Of a stretch of 64,000 bases of DNA, positions 24,541 to 36,272 are shown in pieces. The notes under the pieces are model-generated. The model saw only the letters and a list, made by a program, of their open reading frames with translations, did not search any database and was not told the DNA's origin. The DNA comes from Rhytidiadelphus loreus (Eukaryota > Streptophyta > Bryopsida > Hypnales > Hylocomiaceae). A program made the translations under genes and the position numbers. How positions within the stretch are numbered: position 1 is the first letter of the stretch; every line of letters starts with the position of its first letter. The stretch spans positions 21,519,001 to 21,583,000 of the forward strand of contig OX344765.1 of NCBI GenBank assembly GCA_947034895.1, in the 5' to 3' direction.

Positions 24541-25925
24541 AGGGCAAAAAATTGACAACCTATGGGTTGTTAGTTTACATTTTGGTTGTCCCTTCACAAC
24601 CACTTTATGAAGGAAGTAATTCCTAGTCACAACCACAATTTAAACCTTGTAGAACTAAAGAGCCCACTTTGGATTTTTTTGAAAACTTGACCAAGCTCTA
24701 TTGACTTCATAATTTAGAAGTTTTTCATGATTTCTTTAGAATGGATGCTAATCACCATAATATATGTGTCAAGCTTTGTTTCAAGTCATTCTAACAAATA
24801 TTGCAAAATCTATAAGTTTTCTTTAATCTCATTGTTAAGCTAGGGCAACTAAATATATTCTACAAAAATATTAATTATTTTTTTGGATTTTATAGATTTG
24901 TATCTATTCAAAAACATTTTAACCATCAAATCCCAAATACTTATAATGAAGTGAAAAGTACGAGTTTTATTTTGTAGATAATGAAGGTAAAAAAACATAA
25001 AAAGTTGTTATTTGAATTCAATTTTCAAAATTTTCAAAAAAAGAAGATACCTATTGTTTTTTAGAACATTCTTACCATTAGAATTAACAATTCTCAATGT
25101 TTTATAAAAGTTAAAAGCGGATTAGTTTTTCTTTCATTTAGTGCCACTTTCTACTTTATAATTCTTTTAAAGATGAATATGAAAGTTTTTGGTTTAAATT
25201 TTTAGCAAATATTCTCAACACATTGATTAAAATTCACAAGTAAAGAGGCATACTTTTTCTTTCTAAAAATGTAGAAAGACAAAACTCCACCTTTAGGAAG
25301 GATTAGAAAAGTTTGTATTTTGAAGTTTAGGCACATTGAACTTGAAATCAGTAGGGATATTCACTAAAATTTTAAGAAGATGTACTTGAGCAAGTTAACT
25401 AAAGGATCCTATAGTTGAATTCATTAAAAGAAAATACATAGATGAAGATTTTAGCCTTGCTTTAAAGACTAATATTTTGAAGTAGTTTTACACTAGAAGA
25501 AACCCATGTTTTTTGTGACGAGCCGTGATTTTTTCTGATGGATTTTTTTTTATGTCTAAGTTGACATTTAGCTGTTTTTACGTTTTTAATTATGTTCTTT
25601 AGATCAATTGGATGTCATGAAAAACATAAAAACAACTAAATGTCAACTTAGACATCAAAAAAAATCCGTCATAAAAAATCAGGACTCGTCACAAAAAACA
25701 TGGGTTTCTTATAGTGTTAGGCCTCTAAACAAGAAAAAAAATTAGGGTTAATGAAGGTTGTCATTTTGACAACCGAAATTATTATAGGTTTTCCCTTGTA
25801 AGACAACACTAATACTAATTTATGACTATGACAACCAAAAATTAGTATAAGTTGTCGTTTTGACAACCAAAATTTAGGAGAAGATCTCTTGGACATTTTA
25901 GAGGAAGTTGTCAATTTTTTGTCCT
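24541..25925. mobile_element. Non-autonomous DNA element with GACAAAAAATTGACAAC-type ends
   Basis: The left end GGGCAAAAAATTGACAACCT is matched by the complement of the right end near 25905-25925 (GACAAAAAATTGACAACTT). Extra copies of TTGTCATTTTGACAACC lie inside the right end. Interior blocks (GATGAAGATTTT.GCCTTG, GGCCTCTAAACA) are shared with 50820-50895. No transposase was seen. The CACTA-like element at 25491 is nested in it. Confidence 0.6.
25491..25716. mobile_element. CACTA-like foldback MITE with TTA target duplication
   Basis: It starts CACTAGAAGAAACCCATG and ends CATGGGTTTCTTATAGTG. The inverted repeat runs about 90 bp inward from each end. TTA flanks both sides (25488-25490 and 25717-25719), the 3-bp duplication expected of CACTA (En/Spm) elements. 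It is 226 bp long and has no coding capacity. The hairpin could give small RNAs if transcribed (inference). Confidence 0.88.
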
Positions 25926-25999
25926 ACTACAATCTCTCACAGTCAATTAAATTTTAGCATCACCCTCAAAAGGGGAAGAGAGAATTAACTTGTATAGTT

Positions 26000-27370
26000 G
26001 GCCCCTAGTAAAACCACAAGAAATTGAGATTTGTTGTATGCCTTGGATAGAAATTTTCAATGCTTATTTGGAATAGGAGACCTTTATATAGCTGGAAATG
26101 TTTGCGAAATAGAAAATGAAAACCACCTACAAAATAGAGGGCATATTTTTGCTTGGATATACATACAAACAAGTCTTTACAATTGAGTGTGGATTGACTC
26201 ACCCAAATGCTTCAAAAGGTGGATCCCATGCTTAGTGCATGGAAAAATTAAAACCAAGGATAATTTACATTTGACCCCAAACAAATAATTGACCCATGAA
26301 CCCTTGAGCCAATATATAGGAATTGGGTGCCTGGACCTTAATGAAAAATTAAGCAAATAGATAGGAATGGGACTTCAATGGATAGAAGTCATCTTGTTTA
26401 ATGCAAAGGAGGATTAAAATCGTGAAGAATTTACTCTGATGATTTTGAGTTTTCATTTAGAACTAGATACCTCCTTATAATTGAGAAGGTTTGTGGAATG
26501 GAAATGAACCACCTACAAAATAAGGGGCATATTTTTACTTAAAATCTTCAAAAACAAGTGTGTGGATTAATTCTCCCAAACACTCAAAATAATTAGGTTA
26601 GATGTTTAGTACAAGAGAGAGTCAAAACCAAAGAGAATTAACCTTGATCCTTGATTGACAAAAGATTGAACTCTAATTTCTTACTAACTAAATAATTGAT
26701 TATTGACCTTGACAAAAGACTTAAGCTACTAGATATGAATTGGGCACTCTAACCCTTGACAAAAAATTGACCTTGTCTCTAATGAAAAATTGAGCCAACA
26801 AACAGGAATTAGGCTTCAATCAAATGGTAGGAATCATTAACTCTTGCTAAAAATTGACTTTTTGACCACTGACACCAAATTGAGACAATAGATATGAATT
26901 GGACTCCAACATGTAGGAATTGTTTAGTGCAAGGAATAACCAACCCTTAACAAAGAGTTGAGCCAATAGATAGGAACTAGGTACTTGACCTTTTACAAAG
27001 AGTTGAATTAATAAATAGGGTTTAGGAATTGTTTTGTACAAATAACACTTGACAAATAATTGACATACAAGGACATTGACCTTGGTAGGGATTAATGGGA
27101 TAAATGAGAGATAATAGATAGGAACTAGGTGCCAACAAATTTGAATTGTTTAGCACAAGGGATAATTAAAACTAGGGAAAATTGAAAATCCCATTATGGC
27201 CCTTGCTAGGGATTATTAAATGGAAGCCAATTGGTGTGTGTTCATCTCCAATGGGTATGTGTTGGGCGTTAATGGTTGATGCCTAACATCAATCAATTTG
27301 TTGATGGCCAATACCTAGCAATTGGTGCTCAACATAGGCACCCAACTCCTATTCGTTGGCTTTTAAGAAA
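26000..27370. repeat. Degenerate tandem repeats, AT-rich
   Basis: Phrases such as CCACCTACAAAATA..GGGCATATTTTT occur at about 26122 and 26508, and variants of TTGAGCCAATAGATAGGAA recur at least six times between 26290 and 27130. The region looks like an old tandem array. No ORF with recognisable content. Confidence 0.6.
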
Positions 27371-27819
27371 TATTAAATGGAATTCTAATTAAAGAACCTT
27401 ATTACTTCATTCCTACAACCACATTGTGATATTTGAGGTTTTGATCAACTACTAGAATTTGACTTTTGATTTGGTTTTCCTTCTATTTTATATTTCCTGG
27501 ATGCACATTTTTAATACAAATCTGAGAATATGGTAAAAATTTGTAGAATGTTTTGGGAGTGTTGAACAAATTCAAAACTGCTTGGATTGGTATTTTCTTG
27601 AGGAAGCTAACAATTTCACATTAAAACTTGATTAATTTGATCATTGAGCTATCTGGAGTAAAAAAAGTTGTGGTTTTAGGTTTACATCCCTTTAGTAGGT
27701 GTTTTTTGTCGATTTATTGAAAAATAAGGTCTCTCTTTTGCAAAGATACTCAAGTTAGCAAATTCATTGGCCCAATGACTAGTACACGTGTGAATGAAAT
27801 TCATTTCTTGCAAGACTTG

Positions 27820-28114
27820 AGGTGGATACACCCAAAATTGCACCCTGCCTAAAACTACCAACATCTCTATATGTCCATCTCCAAAATCAATATGTACTTT
27901 AGTTGAAGAAACAATTTTAGAACACTTAGCTACCAAAAAAAACTTTATCCCTTCTTAACTTTTGCATACAATATCCAAATGCCACATTCTTTGGTACATT
28001 GGAACATCTTTTTACTAACCAACAAGAAAATTTGAAAATTTGACGAGTCAAAATAAAAATAACTTAGGCACATAATAGCTAAAAGTAGAGGTTTTGGGTG
28101 GGGGGTATCCACTT
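27820..28114. mobile_element. MITE-like element, family B, copy 2
   Basis: Left end AGGTGGATACACCCAAAA, right end TTTTGGGTGGGGGGTATCCACTT. The interior matches copy 1 (ATCCAAATGCCACATTCTTTGG, CCAAAATCAATATGTAC). Confidence 0.7.
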
Positions 28115-28150
28115 GACCAGATCAACCAGACAATTTGACCTATCCATGTT

Positions 28151-28438
28151 TAAGGTAGGATGCTCTAGAAGTGACCATTAGCATGGAGATACATTTTGCA
28201 TTCTTCAATGTACCAACAATGTACATTTCAAGAAGTGACCTCGTTTTTAGTGACCCCTCTTGCGTTTCAACTTCAAAAATTCATACCTAATTCCACAAAT
28301 GTCCAAAACATATGAAACGACTTCGATTACATCCCAATTTTTTTTAATCTTCTTCCGAGAAAATTGACTGTAAATCATTTCAAAGAGTTTAGCTTCCCCC
28401 AAAACGCAATTAGCTCTTCCTGAAAGGTGGCCACCTTA
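28151..28438. mobile_element. MITE-like element, family A, copy 2 (right end fused to Tourist-like element)
   Basis: It starts TAAGGTAGGATGCTCTAGAA and shares its interior with 9693-9998 (TGTACATTTCA, CTTCAAAAATTCAT, ATATGAAACGACTT). The expected end TAGAGCATCCTACCTTA is missing. After CCACCTTA the sequence continues straight into the Tourist-like element. Confidence 0.65.
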
Positions 28439-29054
28439 GAGCATCCCCACCAACGTGTTCTCTATCCCTAAAAATTTAGGGAGAGGACCTCAGATGGGGA
28501 TGGGGATACAGAAGCTTGCGCGCACCGGTCTCGAAACAAGATCTCTACCCCAAATTTATAGAGAACTCGGTAAAAGTTGGGCCCAATTCCCTATATTGGA
28601 GCTCATATATAGGAGCCGACCCATACCGGATCACTTAAGCAATTACGCATATTTGGAGCACAGTTTTTCTAAGTGCTAAATTTTTCTCATGTACAGAAAT
28701 AGAATTTGGAAGGATTGCATATTTTTCCAAAATTTTATTACAAAAAATGTAATTATTATGAATTTTTTAGTGAAAGATTCTCTTCAACCTACAATGGTGA
28801 TGTAGGCTATTGCAAAGTCGATCAAGGGCCAGTTGCAATATTCACAGCGTTGCAACCAATCATAATGTGCCCAAATTGCTCCTCGAACTCTGCAAACTAC
28901 AATAGCCTATGGTTGAAATTACAAGAGTCTATTGGCCAAGAATAGGAGGGTGATCAAGTATGGGTCGGCTACCATAGAGAACTCGCAAGGTCTCATCTCT
29001 ATAAAGTCAAGGTTGACTAGTTTGAGGATAGAGAACACGTTGGTGGGGATGCTC
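28439..29054. mobile_element. Tourist-like (PIF/Harbinger) MITE, 616 bp, TTA target duplication
   Basis: The left end GAGCATCCCCACCAACGTGT and the right end are perfect inverted repeats over 28 bp. TTA stands on both sides (28436-28438 and 29055-29057). GAGCATC termini with TTA duplications are diagnostic of Tourist/PIF-Harbinger MITEs. No transposase frame. The interior is partly GC richer (GCGCGCACCGG). Confidence 0.88.
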
Positions 29055-29057
29055 TTA

Positions 29058-31641
29058 GCCAGAAATTTCAGCTTTTCCCAAAAGCCCAAAGCCCAAACCT
29101 CATTATCCTAGAAATGAAAACACAAAACTTCTTAATTAATTAATTTCTGAAGCGGAATCTGCGGACGATGCTTTTTTTTTTCTTCTGAATAAGGCCAGTT
29201 TCCTGCTTTTCAGTTTGAGCTCACTCAGCTTTTCCCCCTCTGATACCGGAGGTTCCCCTGCCATTGGTTCGTACTGTAACTTACTCGGCCATGACTGCAG
29301 CTCCCCAATCCCAAGGCCCCCTTCCCATCCCTTGTCCAAATAGTTCTCAGAGTCCCCCCTTTTCAAAAAAACGACCTTCCCTGGCCTGGCCTAGCCTAGC
29401 CTACTTTTACTTTTTGCAGTATAGTGCAGTGCACTTCAGTTGGCCCCTAAGCTTACGGCACAGTCTTTCGAGTGCCCGGTCTCATGAACTTTCACAATTT
29501 ATCATAGGCATAGGCATAGTGGGAGAATCTGGCAGATACTGGGGATAACTATGGAATTAGTGTGACTGACTGACTGACTTCCAAATATTTTAGCAGCAGC
29601 AGACAGGAGGGGAGCCACGTTTGGGTACATACATACATTACATACAAACAGATACAACTGAGGGGACTCTCAAGTCACCCAGGGCCAACATACAGTGAAG
29701 AGCATCACCACCGGTTGCACTCCATTTCACCACAGCATGAAGCCAGAAGTGGGGAGGCACTGCCTGGCTCACTTGTGAGATGTGGCGGTGTAGTGAAGAC
29801 CCAATCAACTTGGCCAGGGTGAACTGACCCCCTTGCTCGGCCCTGCAGGCAAACCCTGGAATTATTTATTTTTCACACATGAATTTTTTTGTAAAATTTT
29901 AATTCATTTTTGCGATCACAGACCCCAAATTAATTTTGGGAGGTTAGGAATATATCCTAGAACGGTCCAAAATAGGGGGCTCTTTTTTTACATACACCCC
30001 TAGTAAGGCCGAGCGAGGGGGTCAATCCACCCTGATCATCAACTTGGCACCACTCAAACCCCCTTAGAAGTCCTCACTAAAGTCCTTCCCCTTCTTCTCA
30101 CGCCTCTCACTAGCCCTCCATGTCTTCCTCTAAGGGTCATTGTCAAAACTGCCCGCTTCAAAGGCTTTTTGATGTTGAGCAAATGTGGGAGTGATGGGAA
30201 GGAACATTACAACTTGTACTTCTTGAGAAGGGGTCTTGGTAGAGAGTCATTTTTCTTTGGACAAGTGTGACAAACCTAGAGTGTAGTGTTGTTGAGGCCG
30301 TTGGCAAGGCATGGTGACGATGCTTTGAAACCTTTGGATGTTGTTGTTAGATTGCGGTGATTGGCTTCTATGTAAATTTTGTTTGGAAAATGGAATTCTA
30401 TTGGTTTTCAAGAAAACTTAAAAGAAAAAGAAAGTCCAACACACATCAATCATTTGTTTCCAATTTACCTAGTTTAGTACACTAATTGAATGGTATATTT
30501 AGTGTCAACTACAATACTAATTGATTTTTAAAATTATTGTAAACAAGTTTAGACTCTTGATGAAATTATACCAAGAATTAAGGTAAACTAGCCCATTACC
30601 GTTAATTTCCCAACTTAGTGAGTAGACCAGCCCAATTCCGTCACCTAATTTTGTCCATAAAACATCCACATTCATTCGTCTTATGACAGAAATTAAAGCG
30701 TTCTATGATAAAATTTGATTTTTTATGACAACAAGGGATAATGTGTCACTCCATTAATGGTCAATATTTTGTACTTGACTTGGGCGGTTATAGGTTCATT
30801 AGGGAACGTTTATTACTGTAATCTACTGACGGTTCTGTAATTTCAGTCCAATTACTTCAAAAATTTATAGAAACTACAATTTTAATCCAAAAATTATAAT
30901 TCCACTTGGGTTTGATTCGTGAAACAAGCACACACCTCTGAAAAATATGTACCACTATTGAAATTGGCCCCAAGATATTCAGATTGCAAATCAGGGGGTG
31001 ATAGGTAGTTCTACCTTGAACCTTATACCATTTTGAAAACCAATTACAGTACAGTAGTGTAAATATCATTTTATTAATTACCGATGGTCGTGTACTGAAG
31101 AGTCTTGCACCCCATGTCCTGGAGAAGGCATCAAAAAGGCATCTCAGGAATCCAGGCGGAATCGACTGTTCGCTTCGAGTAGCTGGCCTGTGAGGGGGAA
31201 CTGAAAGGCGGGTACAGTACAGGAGCAACCCGTACAAAATACAGACACGGTATTCGTATTCGTATGGTATATGTACTATTTAAAGGGGAGTTGATGCAGC
31301 AAGCCCGCATTTGATTCATAGACGTGAGACATGAAACTCACGGATTAAACGGCGGAGGAGTTGCTGGGAATTTCAGCGAGAGAATAAGCTTATTCTAAGT
31401 TATTAATCTATTGTTTGACACTTGATCCCGGGCTTCTCTTAATTAATACCAATTAATAAGTTAACATAACTTAATTAATTAGCTTCCCCCAACCCAATTC
31501 CACATAAAATAATGAAACCAAATATTCGACTAACTTGCTTTCTTCCGGGGCGGGGATTTAGGGTCTGCTGGGCCAACTTGGCCGGGAAAAGCAATTTTAG
31601 ATTATTAGGAGATGTCATTCGTGCATCTCTTTTTACCTTAC
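29058..31641. other. Intergenic region, no gene recognised
   Basis: A minus ORF at 29136-29366 (ends RRKKKASSADSASEIN) is in a GC-richer patch but has no known motif. 30050-30340 on the minus strand matches the interior of the element at 47594-48012, for example TTCCCATCACTCCCACATTT and GGCTAGTGAGAG. A short region at 31100-31320 has ORFs in several frames but no support. Confidence 0.4.
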
Positions 31642-31848
31642 TTAAACCCTTAAAGGACGAAGGGGTGACCGTATGAGTCATGGACTTTAGAAATAGTGAA
31701 AGCACTTATTGGAGGTCAAACTACTGTAGAAGACCTCCCCTTTTCACAACAAAATTTCAAGGATGAATAGTTGCTCTTTTGTCCTATTGCAAGGATTCTT
31801 TATCATCCATCGGACACCAAACGTCTTCCACGACATTTAAGGGTTAAA
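31642..31848 (+). mobile_element. MITE-like element, family C, copy 1
   Basis: It starts TTAAACCCTTAAAGGACGAA and ends CGACATTTAAGGGTTAA. The interior TTTAGAAATAG..AAAGCACT, GACCTCCCCTTTT and GGATGAATAGTTGC recurs at about 43.2, 47.4 and (reversed) 48.0 kb. No coding sequence. Confidence 0.65.
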
Positions 31849-33059
31849 TAGGGTTGATTTTATGACCTTCACCTAATATCCATTTGTGCATCTATTTTTA
31901 CCTTACTTAAAAATAGGGTTAATTTTATGGCCTTCATTGGATAACATTATTTACCAAAGAGAGACAAGTGTCCATTTTACAGCCTTCAAAAGGAGGCTCC
32001 ATAGGAGCCCCCTTCATTGAACAAAATTGTCTTAGCTTGTATGGCTCATTGAGTACCCCCAATTACTTTGAAGTGACTAAGGCAGTAGTCTGTTCTAAAA
32101 GTGACCATGTTCTAAATGCGATCCCTATCTAGAAATGGGTGACATACTCCTTGAAATATCTATTATTGTGGGATGTGGCTGGTACAACTACTTTTGAGTC
32201 CATTGTAACACTTCTGTCACAATACACTCAGAATTTTAATTAATGAATTAAAAAAAGTAAACTACCCCTCAAACCCCCGGGTTTAAAAAAATTATTATTA
32301 ATTAAAATTAATTTCTTAATTCTTCATCTCCCCCTCCCCTTACTTATAATTTTTTGAACGAGGTTAACATGACAAACAATATGGGACAATGAAAATCTCG
32401 TATTTGTATATCATATTCATATCTGTATTGTATTGTATTCAAATATCGAATATTTGTATCCATATTTTAGTACCATATCCGTATTCTGATTCTGTATCCA
32501 TATTCGCATTTGGATGGATGGCTCAGATTAAATCTCAAAGATCAACGGCTTGAGAAATTTTGAGAAATCGACGGTATTTTGGAAGGGGAAGCATTTTTTT
32601 AAAATCAACAGCCTTTAAATTTTTTGGGAGAGTGGAGGCAACTAATACAAACCAAAGTAGGCAACCTCTTTTCACTAGATTGTCAATGATGAGTTCGGTA
32701 GGCTTAAATGGTATGATTTTAAGAGCATATTACCTTAGTATTATTTGTCTCCCCAACTAATAAGTCCCTCCTAAACATTCAGCAAAGCATGATACTTTTT
32801 TGAGCATGGGAAGGACCATTGTTAGGATATCCCTTAAATGCCCCACATGACCAAAAGTGTCCTCACATAGTTTCAAGTGCAATTCAAAGTGTTGAAACTT
32901 TTGCATTTGATGTCCAAATTCAATCAAATTTGTTGGAAATTTTTGTGCTCTCTAAATGGTAAAGTTTTCAGATCAATCCAAGATAAACTGATTTTTTGTA
33001 AGCCAATCGAAGTTCAAAGGTTCAATTTGAGTTCACCAAATTACATTTAATGGTTGTAA

Positions 33060-33690
33060 CTTGGGGGCTTGTATCTCCTTCATCCAATGTTCTTTTTTAA
33101 AAATTTTGAGATAAAAAATTTCAAGATAATAGTATTTATAGTTAGACATAAATGTTTGTTTTCAAACTAACCTAACATAGTTAGTAGAGTTATGCACTAT
33201 ATTTCAATTTTCTTTTGACAATCACATATTTTTCTATTAATTACACATGTCAAATTTAAGAGGTAGATGAGGAATTAGCAAAAGATGCCAAAGTTGCCTA
33301 AATTACTCAATTTTTTTTTAGCAATATGAATTTTGATTAGGGCATTTGATTAGATTTTTTTTACATTCTCATGAAGGGGGTGAAGATCTCCATCTTGTGG
33401 AATTTTTTTGTAAGCATTCAATCATTTTTGACTTCATCATCACCTACTTGAATTCCAATTATCCTTTGAATTAACATTTGGTCCATTAAGGTTTGGCCTT
33501 TGGATAATGAAAATTTGATGATTTGGAAAAATTGCTAAAAAATGAGATGATGGATGACTTTGAAGTTAAATATCATTTTTGTTGAGGTGCTACTTAAATA
33601 AATAAAAACTCATTCACCAAAAATGACAAAATCAAAGTATGTCCTCGTGCACTAAAAAAAATTCAAGTGTTGCCTGAGTTGTTGAACAAG
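33060..33690. repeat. Dispersed repeat, family E, copy 2
   Basis: It matches 8590-9480 in three blocks in the same order. The rest of 31849-34043 is AT rich; I see no gene in it. Confidence 0.45.
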
Positions 33691-34043
33691 TGAAATTTGA
33701 GATTCTCTTTCTCCAAATGCATAATCTCATTGCAAGACATCTACCTCGCTCATCCTTCACCATTCTCTACAACATTGGTGTTGTGAGGTGTTGATTATTT
33801 TAAAGTTTTACAAAGGCTCTATTGCTCTCCGTGCTACCGATGATGCTCAACTGAAGATTTTGGGGGCCCATTTTTGGGGTGGGAGACCGTGACTATAGGG
33901 ATTTTCACACAAATATTGGAGCCCATGAAGCATTAGACTTTTATTGGGAATTAAGTGTTCATTGTTACTTAATTTGTTCAAAGAAAAACGGAGCATTGTA
34001 TGGCCCACATAGAATGGCCCGCCATTTTCCATTACATGACTTG

Positions 34044-34459
34044 TAAGGTAGGAGGCTTTGAAATGGAGCCGGCATTAAGAATGAACCCTACAAGTGGCTG
34101 TGAAATGGACAAACGGTAGTTCATAAATTGACCTCTACAGTCATTGAATGAATGAAATAAAAAAAACATTATTAATTGCAAGAGCCAATCATTCTCTTTG
34201 TTTTCCCATTTTTCTTTAGAAGTTGCAAGTGAACGGTTTATGGAAGACCTAAGAACATAAATAGGGACCTATGACACAACTCCTTTGAAAATCCATAAGT
34301 AATTAAAAAACGCTTCAAAAAATATGGAACCACTTGTGTTAGATTCCTCTTCTGTTATTCTTTGTCTGAAAAATGAGCTAAAAATATTTCCATTTAAAAA
34401 ATACATGAAAAAGGCGGATTGACCCTTAGATGAGCCATTTCTGAGCCTCCTACTACCTT
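34044..34459. mobile_element. MITE-like element, family A-related, copy 3
   Basis: Left end TAAGGTAGGAGGCTTTGAAA; right end TTTCTGAGCCTCCTACTACC then TT. The terminal repeat is imperfect over about 25 bp. The interior differs from copies 1 and 2, so it is a related subfamily. Confidence 0.6.
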
Positions 34460-34656
34460 GTGCCGAGTATGCATTGCAGATGCTCTTAGCATTGAATTGT
34501 GACAAGAACCTTTTGCAAGGGCCAAGGGGTGCTCAGTTAGCCCTTCAGCCAGTGTAGGCAATTACGCCGCTGATCCTTTTGTACAACGGCCTAGTCTGTA
34601 GTAACAGTCAGATAATCATCTTCCATGTTTTGACTTTATCTTCCCCTATTTGGCAG

Positions 34657-34680
34657 ACGGATGGACGGATGGATGGATGA
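34657..34680. repeat. (GGAT)n microsatellite
   Basis: ACGGATGGACGGATGGATGG is read directly. Confidence 0.8.
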
Positions 34681-35457
34681 AAAGGAGAGAAATGGACGGA
34701 TGGAACTTGTTCTGTTCATCCATTTCCTCCCTCGAGGCCTGGGGCTTGTTGCATCAGCCAGTCAATCAATTCGAAAAACTGTCGGAAGAGAGACCAGCCA
34801 GGTCTGAGCCCATTCTGGACAATGCTGTGTCTGTGAAGTCTAAGAAGACTCTAAGGTAAGCTTAACCCCTAAGCGCCCAACGCGTGTTTACAAAAATCGA
34901 GACACTTTCTAAACTCATTCCAATCAAACTATCACTTAAAAAGAGATTCACATAAACTAAACCGTACCAATTGGTAGTGGAGACAAACCCAAAGGAAAGG
35001 GTTTGACTGTCTCGTTGAAAAGATTATAATAGTCAAACAAAGAAATCTTTCAATTTTGAGAGGTCAGGTTTTTTACTTGTGGGGTGCTCAAGGGTCAAGG
35101 AAGGTGAGTTGATGTGGAATTGTTTGTGAATGTAAGTTAGGGCTGACGGAGTGCTGACTGAAAGAGGCAGCGTCTGACTGTCTGGGGTTTAAAATAAATA
35201 AAAATAAAATTTGAAAGAGAAAAAAGGAAGGAGGAAATTCAAGTGACGGAGTCCGTCCGTCAGTGCCGTGTAGTCCCGTCGATAACTTATGGACACAATC
35301 ATACAGACGTACGACTGGCATATGGACACAATCATGCAGGCGTATTGGAGTACTGGCAGGAACTCACTAGTAAGTTACTGGAGTAAGTTAAGTTCCTGGA
35401 AATGATGATGAACAAAGGAACCAAAGAACTGCGAAAGGCCAACTAAGGTAAGGTAAG

Positions 35458-35740
35458 TTAACCCCTCAAGGACCGCCAAGGCAGAAATTGTGAAAGTAGA
35501 AGAGGAGTTTTGCACATGCTGCCCAAAGCTACCCGAGCTGTCAGAAAAGTTCAGGGCGGCATAACTTTTGATCCGAGCACCTAATTGGAAAAAGAAATTG
35601 TTTTCCTATTTAGGGGGTATATGTTCACACCTTGTGTTCAGATTTGAAGAACATCTGTTAAAAATGACGTCATATGCACCTACTTGAGATCACCTATGTA
35701 TGTCGTATGTTCAATGGTTGTTTGGTCCTTTAGGGGTTAA
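35458..35740. mobile_element. MITE-like element, family D
   Basis: Left end TTAACCCCTCAAGGACCGCC; right end GTTTGGTCCTTTAGGGGTTAA. The same AGGGGTTAA or TTAACCCCTAAG terminus occurs at about 9473, 13999, 34862 and 41325, indicating a dispersed family. No coding content. Confidence 0.6.
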
Positions 35741-36019
35741 GGCACAAGGGTGGGTGTTTTGGAAGACAAAACAAAATCCCTTTTTTCTTCTTTCTATTTT
35801 TTTTTCGGAATTATCGAGGAAGCTATTTATGGATGCATGTAAGGTGCCCCCCCAACCCAACACTTTTTGCTACTATGCCTAGTTATTTATTATTAGGAAT
35901 GCTTTATACCTAGAGGACAACCCAATTTGTTGTGTAAGCTACAGGCTTGAAATCCTCACTTATAATTGGATGAAAGATTGGAATTTGTGCAATGAAACTC
36001 AAGAAGAATGGAACTGGAC

Positions 36020-36272
36020 TCTAGGTGTATAGCATCCTTTGGGCTAGTCAAATTTTCATTGATTTTCTTGTTGCCAAGTGAAAGGAAGATCCAACACACC
36101 AAAGAACATGACATTTGGATATTGTATGCAAAAGTTATAAAGGGTCAAAGTTTTTTTTATAGAGTTTCTTAAATCGTTTTTTTTCAAGTAGGTACATATT
36201 GGTTTTGGAGATGTATACAAAGTGATGATAGCATTTTTGGGTCAATGACGCACTTTAAAAGACACCTTACTA
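36020..36272 (-). mobile_element. MITE-like element, family B, copy 3 (reversed)
   Basis: In reverse it reads CAAAGAACATGACATTTGGAT, the family B core, with GGTTTTGGAGAT nearby and ACACCTTA at its right end. It is more diverged than copies 1 and 2. Confidence 0.6.

Noticed and set aside
29136..29366. Minus ORF ending RRKKKASSADSASEIN as a small gene
   Set aside because: No homology recognised, no splice context, and the opposite strand is equally open.
32380..32520. TATTCGTATTTGTATCC-like repeats as a satellite
   Set aside because: Too irregular and short; ordinary AT-rich low complexity.
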